Source of the DNA: Lactobacillus sp.
GTDB lineage: Bacteria > Bacillota > Bacilli > Lactobacillales > Lactobacillaceae
DNA: 64,000 nucleotides
Assembly: GCA_022484695.1 (NCBI GenBank)
Contig: JAKVKU010000014.1
Location: 1-64,000, forward strand
Direction of reading: 5' to 3'
Part shown: piece after piece, positions 9,329 to 18,585 of the stretch
How the letters are laid out: the number at the start of each line of letters is the position of its first letter
How positions within the stretch are numbered: the first letter of the stretch is position 1
The notes under the pieces: generated by a model
Seen by the model: the letters and a program-made list of their open reading frames with translations, nothing else
Told to the model about the DNA's origin: nothing
The model's database searches: none
Made by a program: the position numbers and the translations under genes

Positions 9329-9510
9329 GCTTTAGGACCACCCTTTCCTTTGGTGTTGCGCTTGAAATAAGGGATCCAAAAAGTGATCAAATAGCCAATG
9401 GCTAAGCCCCCAAATAAGCCCAACAAAATGTGATGGGTGAATAGGCCGATAATGAAGCCGATGATGGCCATGATCCCGGCAATCAGGGATTGTTTCTGTC
9501 GTGTCATCAA
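9325..9510 (-). CDS. small membrane protein of the crcB operon
   Basis: A 61-residue protein with two hydrophobic helices (about residues 9-24 and 28-46) separated by THH, then a basic tail KRNTKGKGGPKA. I do not recognise a family. The start is TTG at 9510 or the next codon, ATG at 9507; AAAGGAA lies 11 or more bases upstream. The stop overlaps the start of crcB by four bases, so it is coupled to the fluoride channel genes. A role in fluoride resistance or channel assembly is only suggested by position. Confidence 0.65.
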   Translation of the reverse strand: MMTRQKQSLIAGIMAIIGFIIGLFTHHILLGLFGGLAIGYLITFWIPYFKRNTKGKGGPKA

Positions 9511-9636
9511 TAAATCGTCGTTCCTTTCAAGAATATGAATTTCTCTTTATTTTAACACGGATTTCTAACTATTACGGGGCTATCTTCTGTATAATAAAGG
9601 AGAACCGACTCATTTCAGAAAGAAGTGATTACTTTT

Positions 9637-11871
9637 ATGTCTGAATTTAATAACAAAGTCTACTATAAAACCATGGCCCATTTCACCAGCGCCGCTAATT
9701 ACCTGACCGTGGCCATGATGTACTTAAAAGATAACCCTCTGTTGACCCGGCCCCTGGCGGCCAGTGACGTCAAGGCGGCGGTCAGCGGCCATTTTGGCAC
9801 CGTGCCGGCGCAAAACTTGATCTTCACCCAAGTCAATCGTCTGATTCAAAAATACCACCAGCAGACCCTGGTGCTCCAAGGCCCTGGCCACGGCGGTGCG
9901 GCCTTATTGGCCAATGCCTATTTAAATAACGATTTGGTAAAAATCGATCCCAAGCTAGACCAAAGTCCGGCAGGTCTGCGGCGCCTGTGTCAACGCTTTG
10001 CCGCCCCCTTTGGCTTTGCCTCCCATCCCGAACCGGCCATTCCTGGGGCCATTCATCCCGGGGGTGAACTGGGCTATGTCCTGGTCCATGGTTTCGGGGC
10101 GGTTTTAGGTCACAAAAAACTGTTAACGGTTTGTATTGTGGGCGACGGGGAAGCCGAAACTGGCCCGCTGCAAGCCTCTTGGCAATTGAATCATAATTTA
10201 ACGCCAAAAGACGGCAAAGTCCTGCCGGTGGTCACCATCAATGGCTTGACCATGGAAAACACCAGCCGCCTGGCCCAAATGACCGATTCTGAGTTAACGA
10301 ATTATTTCCAAAGCCTGGATTATGAACCCCTCATTGTCACCAGCAGTGTGGCCGACGTGGCCCTGCAAAAGCAATTGGCCCACGCCTTTGATCAAGCCAT
10401 GGCCTACTTTGATGTGGACAAATGGCCGGTGATTTTGTTAAAGACCCCCAAAGGCTTGACCGGCCCCACCAGCACCGTGGGCACGGTGGCCAGCCACCAA
10501 CTCCCGGTGGACCCCAGTGATGTCCATGGCTTAAACAAGTGGTTGGCTAGCTACCATCCCCACAAGTTGTTTAACGACCAGGCTCAACCCCAGGGCTTCG
10601 CTGATTTCTTGCCCGGAGACAACTTTCACGTCACCGATAATGACTATACCAACCGCAAGGGCTTGGCCCTGAAGACTCGGGATGCTTTAAAACAAACCGC
10701 CCTGGCGGTAACCACCCCGGGGACCGAACAAGCCAGCAATACCGAGGCTTTAAATACTTACTTCAGTAAAATATCCGCACAAAATCCCAAGCCCGACCAA
10801 TTGCGGCTTTTTAGTCCTGATGAAATCAACTCCAATGGCTTTGAAAACAGCGCCCACGTCATGGGTAATATTTTATCCGAGCACATGGACGAAGGTTTAT
10901 TGGAGGGCTTCTTGATGACCGGGGGCAGTGGTGCTTTTATTTCCTACGAAGGTTTCTTACCCATTGCCAGTTCCATGATTGCCCAACACTTGAAGTGGCT
11001 CACCCAGGCCCAGCGCTATGCTTGGCATAAGGATATCAACGCCTTGAACCTGATTGGCACGTCGACGGTATGGGAACAGGATAAAAATGGCTACACCCAT
11101 CAAAATCCCGATTTATTGAATAGCCTAGCGGCGAAAAATCCGGAATTGGTCCGCCTGTATTTACCGGTGGATGTGAACACCACCTTGACCACCATGGATC
11201 TCATGGTGCGCCTCCATCAAAAAGTAAATTACCTGATTACCCCTAAACGCCCCACACCCCAATGGTTTGACCTGCCCAGCAGCCAAACCCTCCTGACCAA
11301 AGGCTTAAGTGTGGTGGATTGGGCCAGTGATGCCACGGATAATCCGGATGTGGTGCTGGCAGCCAGTGGTAGTGAACCCTTTGAAGAAGTTCTAGCTGCC
11401 AGTCAAATCCTCCGGGAAGCCATGCCCGATATCACCATTCGGGTGATTTTAGTGGTGGACCTGTTGCGTCTGCAACATCCCCGCTTGAATCCCCGGGGCA
11501 TCACCGATACCCTATTTGACAAGCTGTTTCCTAAGGACAGTCCCTTCATTTACAATTTCCACGGCTATCCTTTGACCCTGGGGGGCCTGTTAGCCCACCG
11601 CCACCACTATCCAGAGTTTGTGAATGGCTATCGGGAAGTGGGCAGTGTCACCACGCCCTTTGATCTCCGGGTGCAAAATGGCATTGACCGCTTCAATGTG
11701 GTGAAAGAAGCCCTCCTATGCTTAGCCGACAAGGGTCATGGCAATCCTGCGCTGTTTCACCAAATGGACCAGATGCTGCAAAAGCACCACCAACAAATTG
11801 TTCACCAAGGTATCGATTTACCAGAAATCACTGATTGGCAATTTAAGCCTTTGCAATCTGCGGAAAAATAA
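9637..11871 (+). CDS. xpkA: phosphoketolase, divergent (xylulose/fructose 6-phosphate type)
   Basis: A thiamine diphosphate enzyme that would split xylulose 5-phosphate (or fructose 6-phosphate) with phosphate into acetyl-phosphate and an aldose phosphate. It keeps the family histidines: GHFGT (residue 52), GPGHGG (85), IHPGGELGY (140), ASHQLP and NFHGYP. The ThDP motif GDGEAETGP is at 169-177 and the catalytic-Glu region is SYEGF. At 744 residues it is shorter than the usual roughly 790-820, and the common LMTGRHGFF segment reads LMTGGSGAF. ATG at 9637 chosen by homology with the family N terminus; GAAG is about 11 bases away. Probably the first gene of a three-gene run ending at 13567. Family assignment is firm; substrate is not. 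Confidence 0.9.
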   Translation: MSEFNNKVYYKTMAHFTSAANYLTVAMMYLKDNPLLTRPLAASDVKAAVSGHFGTVPAQNLIFTQVNRLIQKYHQQTLVLQGPGHGGAALLANAYLNNDLVKIDPKLDQSPAGLRRLCQRFAAPFGFASHPEPAIPGAIHPGGELGYVLVHGFGAVLGHKKLLTVCIVGDGEAETGPLQASWQLNHNLTPKDGKVLPVVTINGLTMENTSRLAQMTDSELTNYFQSLDYEPLIVTSSVADVALQKQLAHAFDQAMAYFDVDKWPVILLKTPKGLTGPTSTVGTVASHQLPVDPSDVHGLNKWLASYHPHKLFNDQAQPQGFADFLPGDNFHVTDNDYTNRKGLALKTRDALKQTALAVTTPGTEQASNTEALNTYFSKISAQNPKPDQLRLFSPDEINSNGFENSAHVMGNILSEHMDEGLLEGFLMTGGSGAFISYEGFLPIASSMIAQHLKWLTQAQRYAWHKDINALNLIGTSTVWEQDKNGYTHQNPDLLNSLAAKNPELVRLYLPVDVNTTLTTMDLMVRLHQKVNYLITPKRPTPQWFDLPSSQTLLTKGLSVVDWASDATDNPDVVLAASGSEPFEEVLAASQILREAMPDITIRVILVVDLLRLQHPRLNPRGITDTLFDKLFPKDSPFIYNFHGYPLTLGGLLAHRHHYPEFVNGYREVGSVTTPFDLRVQNGIDRFNVVKEALLCLADKGHGNPALFHQMDQMLQKHHQQIVHQGIDLPEITDWQFKPLQSAEK

Positions 11872-11921
11872 GTAAGATTGTACTAAGGTAAGTTCTTGAA
11901 ACTGAAAGGAAGCGGATTTAT

Positions 11922-12827
11922 TTGAAACAAGGCACAACAATTCTCACATTAGATAACGGCTACCATCTTTGGACCAACACCCAGGGCAAGGGCGATATTC
12001 AACTCCTTTGCCTCCACGGGGGCCCTGGTGGCACCCATGAATATTGGGAAAACTTCGGTGAAAAATTAGCTGATTTGGGTGTGCAGGTTTCCATGTATGA
12101 CCAATTAGGCTCCTTTTATTCCGATCAACCGGATTATTCCGACCCAGAAATCGCCAAAAAATACTTAAGTTACGACTACTTCTTAGATGAAGTGGAAGAA
12201 GTGCGGCAAAAATTGGGCTTGGACAATTTCTACTTGATCGGCCAATCCTGGGGCGGCGCTTTGACCATGATGTATGCTTTGAAATATGGCCAACACTTAA
12301 AGGGTGCCATCATTTCCAGCATGATCGATAACATCGATGAATACGTGGTCCATATTAACCAAGTCCGCGAAGAAGCTTTACCGGCTGATGCGGTGGCCTT
12401 CATGAAGGATTGCGAAGCTAAAGGCGATTGGGATAACGACCGTTACCAAGGTTATGTGGATATCTTAAACAAGGGTTATGTGGACCGGAAACAACCACCG
12501 GCTATCAGCCATTTGATCTCCACCATGGCTACGCCGGTTTACAATGCCTTTCAAGGGGACAATGAATTCGTGGTCACCGGTAAATTAAAGGAATTTGATT
12601 TAAGAGACCAAATTCAAAATATTAAAGTGCCAACGCTGTTGACCTTCGGGGAACACGAAACCATGCCCGTCAGTTCCGCCAAACGCATGGCTAAACAGAT
12701 TCCCCATGCCCGTTTGGAAACAACGCCAAATGGCGGCCATCACCATATGATCGACAATGCCCCCGTTTACTTTGCACATTTAGAGAAATTTATTAAAGAC
12801 GTGGAATCTGGCAATTTTAACGACTAA
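11922..12827 (+). CDS. pepI: proline iminopeptidase-like alpha/beta hydrolase
   Basis: A 301-residue alpha/beta hydrolase of the S33 family, releasing N-terminal proline from peptides. The oxyanion motif HGGPGG is at 32-37, the nucleophile Ser109 is in GQSWGG, and the catalytic His is in NGGHHHMIDN near 274. The acid is expected in FGEHETMPV; here the position usually written as Asp appears as Glu, so the exact acid is uncertain. TTG start with AAAGGAAG upstream. No signal peptide. It follows the phosphoketolase gene by 50 bases and is followed by a phosphatase gene 16 bases later, probably one transcript. A related amino-ester hydrolase activity cannot be excluded. Confidence 0.85.
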   Translation: MKQGTTILTLDNGYHLWTNTQGKGDIQLLCLHGGPGGTHEYWENFGEKLADLGVQVSMYDQLGSFYSDQPDYSDPEIAKKYLSYDYFLDEVEEVRQKLGLDNFYLIGQSWGGALTMMYALKYGQHLKGAIISSMIDNIDEYVVHINQVREEALPADAVAFMKDCEAKGDWDNDRYQGYVDILNKGYVDRKQPPAISHLISTMATPVYNAFQGDNEFVVTGKLKEFDLRDQIQNIKVPTLLTFGEHETMPVSSAKRMAKQIPHARLETTPNGGHHHMIDNAPVYFAHLEKFIKDVESGNFND

Positions 12828-12843
12828 AGTGAGGTTAACTTAG

Positions 12844-13512
12844 ATGAAAACTGTGACTGTCTACCTAGTGCGTCATGGTCAAACATATTTCAACCGTTAC
12901 AATCGCATGCAGGGCTGGTCGGACTCTCCTCTGACGCCAAAAGGCATCGCTGACGCCCATACCGCGGGCAAGCGCCTGCAAAGCATCACCTTTGACCACT
13001 GCTACTCCTCTGATCGGGGGCGGGCCATTCATACGGCCGAAATCATCTTATCCCACAATATCAACACTCACATCCCCTTCTCCCAGACTGAATTGTTCCG
13101 GGAAGAATTCTATGGTTATTTTGAAGGTGAAGATGCTGGGAAGACGTGGGTCTTTGCGGGATCTTCCCATGGGACGAAGACCTATGAGGATATCATCAAG
13201 GAATATTCCTTGGATGCCACCAAGGATTTCTTAAACGAAGTGGATGCCACCGGGGATGCGGAAAGTGCCACGGAATATTGGACCCGCTTAGCCAAGGGCT
13301 TCAAGTGGTTGCGGGAACAAGCCCATGATGGCGACAAAGTTTTAATGGTCTCCCACGGCACCACCATTCGCAGCATTGTGGATAAGTTTGGTGAAAAGAA
13401 GTTTAACATTATGACATCGCCGTTGAATGGCAGCGTGACGACGATTCAATTGACCGAAGAAGGCATCACCGTCTTGGATTACAATAATTCCGATGGTGAT
13501 ATCCCCGAATAA
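12844..13512 (+). CDS. histidine phosphatase family protein (phosphoglycerate mutase-like)
   Basis: A 222-residue protein with the phosphohistidine motif VRHGQT at 9-14 and the second histidine in VSHGTTIR near 165, as in the 2,3-bisphosphoglycerate-dependent mutase/phosphatase superfamily. The fold is that of a phosphatase of small phospho-metabolites rather than of a true glycolytic mutase, since the glycolytic enzyme motifs after RHG (SxxN) are not kept (QTYFNRYNRMQGWSD). ATG with GTGAGG upstream. Last gene before a strong terminator. The substrate is unknown. Confidence 0.85.
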   Translation: MKTVTVYLVRHGQTYFNRYNRMQGWSDSPLTPKGIADAHTAGKRLQSITFDHCYSSDRGRAIHTAEIILSHNINTHIPFSQTELFREEFYGYFEGEDAGKTWVFAGSSHGTKTYEDIIKEYSLDATKDFLNEVDATGDAESATEYWTRLAKGFKWLREQAHDGDKVLMVSHGTTIRSIVDKFGEKKFNIMTSPLNGSVTTIQLTEEGITVLDYNNSDGDIPE

Positions 13513-13530
13513 GTATTACTTAACAAATAA

Positions 13531-13570
13531 GCGCCCCGAAGATGTGATATAACCGTCTTCGGGGCGCTAT
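13531..13570. terminator. bidirectional terminator
   Basis: A perfect 12-bp stem, GCGCCCCGAAGA pairing with TCTTCGGGGCGC, with a 13-base loop. It lies between the convergent phosphatase and drug exporter genes. T-tracts are short on both sides (TATTTTG on plus). Confidence 0.85.
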
Positions 13571-13574
13571 TTTG

Positions 13575-15005
13575 TTAGGCTTTTTTCGATTGCTTTTGGA
13601 TGGTTAAGGACAAGATCAAGGCCACAATGGCTAGGACCAGTGGGAAAATCAAGCCCACATGGACGCCGGCGGTGAAGGCCACTTGATGGGCACCGCTGCT
13701 AGCTTGTTGTCCAAAGGCCAGCAAACTAGTGGCCACCGCCGTAGCAATGGCGCCGACGATCTGCTGGAAGGTATTCATAATGGTACTGCCATCCCCAGAA
13801 GTTTGCCGATCCAAGGCCCCTAGCGCATAGGTTTGGGCTGGGGACATGGCCAAAGGTACCCCAATCATCATAATGATGTGGGCCATGATCACGTACCAAG
13901 TTGGCGCCGTAGCACTGGCCAACAATAAGGCCACAATGCCTAAGATGGTGATGATAAAACCGGTGACGGTCAATAACCGGGTGCTGACCTGGTCAGAAAA
14001 CCGGCCGGCCAGCGCTGAGGTAATGGCATTGACAATCCCCCCGGGCAGCATCACGATACCGGTCAAGGCCACGGGGATGGCCAAACCATTTTGCCAAAAC
14101 ATGGGCAACAGGTACATGGATGATAGAATAATCCCAAAGTCTAACATTACCACAATGGCCCCCACCCGAAATTGGCGGTTGGCGAAGACTTTAAAGTTTA
14201 AAATTGGCGTATTGGCACTTAATTGCCGGCGAATGTACCAAGCCAGTAATCCCAAGGCTACCACTAAGGCGCCCAACACAACGGGCGACGTCCAACCGGA
14301 ATCCCCCGCTAAGCTGACCCCAGTGACCAGGCCGCCAAAACCTAACGTGGATAACAGGATGGAAAAACCATCAATTTTAGGTTTGGTGACGTTCCCCACA
14401 TTGGGCAAATATTTCAAAACTAAGATAAAACCGATCAATAAGAACGGCAAAAAGCTCCAAAAAATCCAATGCCAAGAGGACACTCCTAAAATTAAGCCAG
14501 CTAAAGTAGGCCCAATGGCCGGGGCAAACATGATCACTAAGCCAATCATCCCCATGGCTGACCCCAATTTATAGGGTGGAAAAATCAAAGTGGCCACGGT
14601 GAACATGGTGGGTAAAATCAACCCCGTAGCAATCCCTTGAATCATCCGCCCCACTAATAAAATCGCGAAATTTGGGGCAAGGGCACTAATCACGGCCCCT
14701 ACCATGAAATCTAAAATGGCGAATAAGACGATTTGCCGAGTGGTGAATAAACGATTCAATAAACTGGATAAGGGCAAAACAATGCCAATGATCAGCATGT
14801 AGCCGGTGACCAGCCACTGCAAAGTGCCAATGCCCACATGTAATTGGGTCATCAAACTGGGCAAAGCGATATTCAGAGATGTTTCACTAAGCATCCCCAC
14901 AAAACCGCCGATCAACATCCCCAACATGGCTCTAAAGGGCTTAGCCACAGGTTTAGCCGCTTGAGCCACCTTTTTTTCTGACGTTCCGGTATAGCTATTT
15001 TCCAT
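13575..15005 (-). CDS. DHA2-family MFS drug exporter (LmrB/EmrB-like)
   Basis: A 476-residue integral membrane protein with about 14 hydrophobic helices. Motif C of drug/proton antiporters is visible as FAPAIGPTLAG near residue 167-177, and the first helix carries the DHA2-like ETSLNIALPSL. Likely proton-driven efflux of lipophilic drugs or toxins. The N terminus has a lysine/alanine-rich cytoplasmic tail of about 25 residues. It stands alone, transcribed toward a bidirectional terminator, with a promoter at 15056-15084. Specificity cannot be read from the sequence, and no adjacent regulator gene is present. Confidence 0.9.
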   Translation of the reverse strand: MENSYTGTSEKKVAQAAKPVAKPFRAMLGMLIGGFVGMLSETSLNIALPSLMTQLHVGIGTLQWLVTGYMLIIGIVLPLSSLLNRLFTTRQIVLFAILDFMVGAVISALAPNFAILLVGRMIQGIATGLILPTMFTVATLIFPPYKLGSAMGMIGLVIMFAPAIGPTLAGLILGVSSWHWIFWSFLPFLLIGFILVLKYLPNVGNVTKPKIDGFSILLSTLGFGGLVTGVSLAGDSGWTSPVVLGALVVALGLLAWYIRRQLSANTPILNFKVFANRQFRVGAIVVMLDFGIILSSMYLLPMFWQNGLAIPVALTGIVMLPGGIVNAITSALAGRFSDQVSTRLLTVTGFIITILGIVALLLASATAPTWYVIMAHIIMMIGVPLAMSPAQTYALGALDRQTSGDGSTIMNTFQQIVGAIATAVATSLLAFGQQASSGAHQVAFTAGVHVGLIFPLVLAIVALILSLTIQKQSKKA

Positions 15006-15055
15006 AAAATTCTGACACTCCTACTCTAAAAAGCCTTTAAAAACAACATTTGATT

Positions 15056-15084
15056 ACTGTAGCACAAAAAAATTTTTGTCGTAA
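15056..15084 (-). promoter_or_regulatory. promoter of the DHA2 exporter
   Basis: On the minus strand TTACGA and TACAGT are 17 bases apart, and TGC before the -10 gives an extended -10 (TGCTACAGT). Confidence 0.5.
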
Positions 15085-15271
15085 GTGATTTTTTTAGAAA
15101 ACGTCCCCAAAACTTTGGCTCCAGCCGACTTCTTCATTATGCCAGCTGAATGAGCCCGGCAGTTGTTGGTAGTACAGGGTCAATATTAGAAATATTATCT
15201 AAAGGATTTAATCTGCGGGTCAAAACTGGTATTCTTAGCTTGAGAAAAGTTGAATTTTGGAGGGGATTTAA

Positions 15272-15829
15272 TTGAAACATCGCAAATCAATTATCATGTC
15301 CTTGTTGGCAGTCATCATCGTTGCCTTCTTATTGCCCATACATACTGCTAAGGCAGATTCTTTCTTACCTTTAAATTCTGATTATTTTTACGCCTATGAT
15401 TCCATTGCCACGGCGTATGGTCCTTGGGGTGCCAACTTATTTTCTGGCAATGATAATAATAAACAGTTTGAACGAATTTTACCCCAAGATAGTCAGTGGC
15501 GTGTTTATGGTTACACCATGCGTAGCGGCATCATCTATTACTGGGCTGGTGGTGATCAGTGGATTCAAGGCGATCAAGTACATGTTGTGGTTGACAATGA
15601 GTCAGATGCCATCTTAAATTGTGTCAGTCGATTTCATCGAGATACGGCTTTAGTGTCTTGGTTTGGTGTTCATCGAAGTCCAGCTACTGCCATTAATGGT
15701 GAGTATGATGACTATTGGGGCCCAGATTATTGGTGGGTTCGAGATATGACTGGTGCCGGATCATTCAAAAATCAATTCATTGTTTATCAAGACGGCAGCG
15801 CATATATGATTGATAACAGTTGGATTTAA
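15272..15829 (+). CDS. small secreted protein with SLAP-like segment
   Basis: A 185-residue exported protein. A Sec signal peptide covers residues 1-28 (basic start MKHRK, hydrophobic core, AKA before DSF). The mature part is rich in Trp, Tyr and Asp. The stretch WRVYGYTMRSGIIYYWAGGD followed by QWI resembles the SLAP/SH3-like cell-wall binding motif of lactobacilli (WKV...YYxLGxxQWV), but the match is partial. No LPXTG anchor or transmembrane tail. TTG start at 15272 with GGAGGGG nine bases upstream. Monocistronic, with a perfect terminator behind it. I do not recognise a family for the rest; attachment to wall polymers is inference. Confidence 0.75.
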   Translation: MKHRKSIIMSLLAVIIVAFLLPIHTAKADSFLPLNSDYFYAYDSIATAYGPWGANLFSGNDNNKQFERILPQDSQWRVYGYTMRSGIIYYWAGGDQWIQGDQVHVVVDNESDAILNCVSRFHRDTALVSWFGVHRSPATAINGEYDDYWGPDYWWVRDMTGAGSFKNQFIVYQDGSAYMIDNSWI

Positions 15830-15849
15830 TCACCATCATAAAGTCAAAT

Positions 15850-15886
15850 AAAGAGGACATCCCAAATGATTAAGGATGTCCTCTTT
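15850..15886. terminator. bidirectional terminator
   Basis: A perfect 13-bp stem AAAGAGGACATCC/GGATGTCCTCTTT with an 11-base loop, between the secreted protein gene and the convergent ABC permease gene. Confidence 0.85.
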
Positions 15887-15959
15887 ATTGGTTTATTCAC
15901 CGTTTTCTAGGAAACTAGTGCAATCGTCGATTCTATCATCGTTTACCACAAAGCAATTT

Positions 15960-17750
15960 TTACTTCCGCAACACAATATTGCGATATAAATAAGTGGTGA
16001 TCAGGTAATACAAGGCATACAGGACTAGGAAAATAGAGAACGGAATCCAGATTTTATAATAAGGCTGGACCATGATGGCTTGGAACATGCGCAGCCCGAA
16101 GAGCACGTGGATTACCCCTAAGATACCAGGCAGTAAGAACAAGACGCCAACTTCGCGACGAATGGCTTGGTGCAAGAGCTTTTGCCGGGCACCGACTTTG
16201 CGCAACATGCGGTAACGTTGCACGTCGTTGGCAGCACCAGATAAGATCTTGAACATCAAGCAGCTGGCCAGCATGGCTAAAAAGGCAATCCCTAAGAAGA
16301 AGCCCATGAACTCTAGACCAGAAAACAGGCCGTTTAACTGGGTATAAAAGGCGTATTTATAGCTGCCGTCATCTTGTTTGATTTGCGGGAAGCGTTTGGC
16401 TTGGCTGTTAAATAAGGCTTTAATCGTGGGCAAGTCATTGCGGAAATTCTGGACTTTAAGGGCGGTGACTTGATAACTGGGGCCACCCACCCGATTAAAT
16501 TCAGCAGCGGTGACCACTTTACTGTCCCGTTGTCGCATATCCGGCAGTAAAATATCCCGCAGGCGTAAGTATTCGTTGGTATCGGGGTTGGCCATTTTAG
16601 CCACATCGGCTTTCACGTAGGTCACATCCCCCAGACCAGAGCGCTCTGGGTCCACCATTAACAAGGGATCCTTGTCAAATTCGCTGCGATTCCAATAAAC
16701 CGCCCCACTGGTGGTCTTAAAGGTATATTGACTGCGACTTTTCACATGGAGGTCGTTAATGGTGCGCAATTCGGCTTGGGTGGGATTATACACCACGGCG
16801 TCATAGGCATCCGGGGCATTATCGGCCATCAGCGGGATTTGGTTGTAGTAGCCCATCCCCACGGTAATGGCACCCAGCGCTAAAGCGAAGAGAATGGATA
16901 CCATGGATAACAGGCGGGTATAGTCGTGAATTCGAAAAGTCAACTGAGCAATGGTGAATTTATTCAGACCCTTGCTGGCTAATTTAGCATTCCGTAACAG
17001 ACTCAAGACCCAAATTGCCAAGGCATTAAAGACAAAGTAACTACCCAAGACAATGGTGACCAGGGCTAAGACGAGGCCTAAGACCCCCAAGTGAACCATA
17101 GCCCAATAACCGGTGGCCAGTAACAACACGCCGACAATGGCTTCAATGAGCCACACCACCGGGCGATGTTTGATGGCGGTGGGGGTGTTGCTGCTGTGGA
17201 GTAATTTTAAAATTGGCTGTTTTAACAACTGGCGCCGGTTAATGATGGCGGCAATTAAGAACAGCACCATGAAAAACGCCAGGGTGATGAAAACGGCTAA
17301 GGGATATAGGGGTTGGAAGCTATGAATGGCCCCACCCATGCGCTGCATCAGCAAAGTGCCCACGCCATAGGCTAAACCGGTGCCCACCACAATACCGATC
17401 AAGGTGGCCACGACGCCGATAATCAAGGTTTCCATAAAAATCAACTGGCCAATCTTACCGCTCTTGGCCCCCAGCATCATATAGGTGGCGTAAGTACGCT
17501 GGCGCATGGTCATCAGGAAGGAATTGGCGTATAAAATATAAACCAGGGTGATGATGGCCAATAAAATGGAGCCCAGTTGAAAAATAATGACCGCGGCACT
17601 GATGGTGGTGTTTTGCTTGATAAAATTCTGATTGGTGGCTAAGGCTTCAAACATGTAAAAAATGGCTGAAGCGATCACTAACCCGGAAAATAAGACCAGA
17701 TAGTCTTTCCAACGGCTTTTAATACCGTTTAACGCTAATTTAATTAACAA
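15960..17750 (-). CDS. FtsX-like ABC transporter permease (BceB type)
   Basis: A 596-residue permease with about 10 predicted helices: one near the N terminus, a group of three around 50-170 (the FtsX domain, with YATYMMLGAKSGKIGQL), four around 200-300, and two or three after 490. A long hydrophilic, presumably extracellular loop spans about 305-485, as in BceB-type transporters that sense or remove peptide antibiotics. The start is TTG at 17750 with GGGGG nine bases upstream. It follows the ATPase gene by 13 bases. No histidine kinase or response regulator gene is beside it, unlike classical Bce modules. Peptide resistance is inferred from type. Confidence 0.87.
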   Translation of the reverse strand: MLIKLALNGIKSRWKDYLVLFSGLVIASAIFYMFEALATNQNFIKQNTTISAAVIIFQLGSILLAIITLVYILYANSFLMTMRQRTYATYMMLGAKSGKIGQLIFMETLIIGVVATLIGIVVGTGLAYGVGTLLMQRMGGAIHSFQPLYPLAVFITLAFFMVLFLIAAIINRRQLLKQPILKLLHSSNTPTAIKHRPVVWLIEAIVGVLLLATGYWAMVHLGVLGLVLALVTIVLGSYFVFNALAIWVLSLLRNAKLASKGLNKFTIAQLTFRIHDYTRLLSMVSILFALALGAITVGMGYYNQIPLMADNAPDAYDAVVYNPTQAELRTINDLHVKSRSQYTFKTTSGAVYWNRSEFDKDPLLMVDPERSGLGDVTYVKADVAKMANPDTNEYLRLRDILLPDMRQRDSKVVTAAEFNRVGGPSYQVTALKVQNFRNDLPTIKALFNSQAKRFPQIKQDDGSYKYAFYTQLNGLFSGLEFMGFFLGIAFLAMLASCLMFKILSGAANDVQRYRMLRKVGARQKLLHQAIRREVGVLFLLPGILGVIHVLFGLRMFQAIMVQPYYKIWIPFSIFLVLYALYYLITTYLYRNIVLRK

Positions 17751-17763
17751 AATTCAACACCCC

Positions 17764-18516
17764 CTATTGTTCAAACGTGCCCAGTGTGGTCAAGATTTCT
17801 TGATAAAACGTTGGCCGGTCCTGGTTGCCCCGTTGCAATTGGGTGCTGATAACGCCATCTTTAATGAACAAAATTCGTTGACAATAGCTGGCGGAAAAAG
17901 GATCATGGGTCACCAATAAGATAGAAACTTGGTCGTTTTTGTTCAAATCGTCCATGGTTTCCAATAGATCCCGGGCGCTCTTGGAATCCAAGGCCCCGGT
18001 GGGTTCATCCCCGAATAAAATCGCCGGTTCACTGACCAACGCCCGGGCAGCGGCTACCCGCTGTTTTTGTCCCCCGGAAATTTGGGTGGGATAATTGTCT
18101 AAAATTTCCGTGATGGCTAGGCGCTGGGCAATTTTAGCCACCGCCGGATTGATTTTACTGGCCGGCACATTTTGCAACGACAATGGCAGGGCAATATTCT
18201 CCCGGGCGGTGAGATTTTCCAAAAGGTTAAAGTCCTGGAAGATAAAGCCAATTTCCTTAGCGCGGAAATCCGCCAGTTCATTGCCCTTTAATTGGGTGAT
18301 TTCTTGGTTATCAATGGTAACTTGCCCAGAACTGGCCGTATCTAAGGTAGATAATATATTTAATAGGGTGGTTTTCCCGGAGCCCGAAGCCCCCATGATC
18401 CCCACAAATTCCCCTTTTTGAACGTCGAAACTAATGCCCTTTAAGGCTTGATAGGTTTTCTCGTTTTGGCCACCGTAGGTCTTGGTGACTTGGTTGACGG
18501 TTACAATGTTGTTCAT
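17764..18516 (-). CDS. ABC transporter ATPase (BceA/MacB type)
   Basis: A 250-residue ATPase of the lipoprotein/peptide exporter class. Walker A GASGSGKTT near residue 42-50, Q-loop FIFQDFNL, signature ISGGQKQR near 145, Walker B ILFGDEPTGALD near 165, H-loop VTHDP. It energises the FtsX-like permease encoded just downstream. ATG with AAAGGAG upstream. The promoter region upstream contains several TTGTAA-like elements (see 18586-18622), which may be regulator sites. Confidence 0.93.
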   Translation of the reverse strand: MNNIVTVNQVTKTYGGQNEKTYQALKGISFDVQKGEFVGIMGASGSGKTTLLNILSTLDTASSGQVTIDNQEITQLKGNELADFRAKEIGFIFQDFNLLENLTARENIALPLSLQNVPASKINPAVAKIAQRLAITEILDNYPTQISGGQKQRVAAARALVSEPAILFGDEPTGALDSKSARDLLETMDDLNKNDQVSILLVTHDPFSASYCQRILFIKDGVISTQLQRGNQDRPTFYQEILTTLGTFEQ

Positions 18517-18585
18517 AATGATCTCCTTTGCAAACTTAATATATTCTATTGTAAAATAACTGCTGTGATTCTTAGTGGGATAGGC

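Noticed and set aside
9511-9636. Fluoride riboswitch before the crcB operon
   Set aside because: I could not find the conserved core or its pseudoknot pairing in the leader on the minus strand.
13846-14574. 242-codon open frame opposite the DHA2 exporter gene
   Set aside because: Shadow of a long membrane protein gene; no ribosome site and no recognisable motif, while the exporter frame has MFS motifs.
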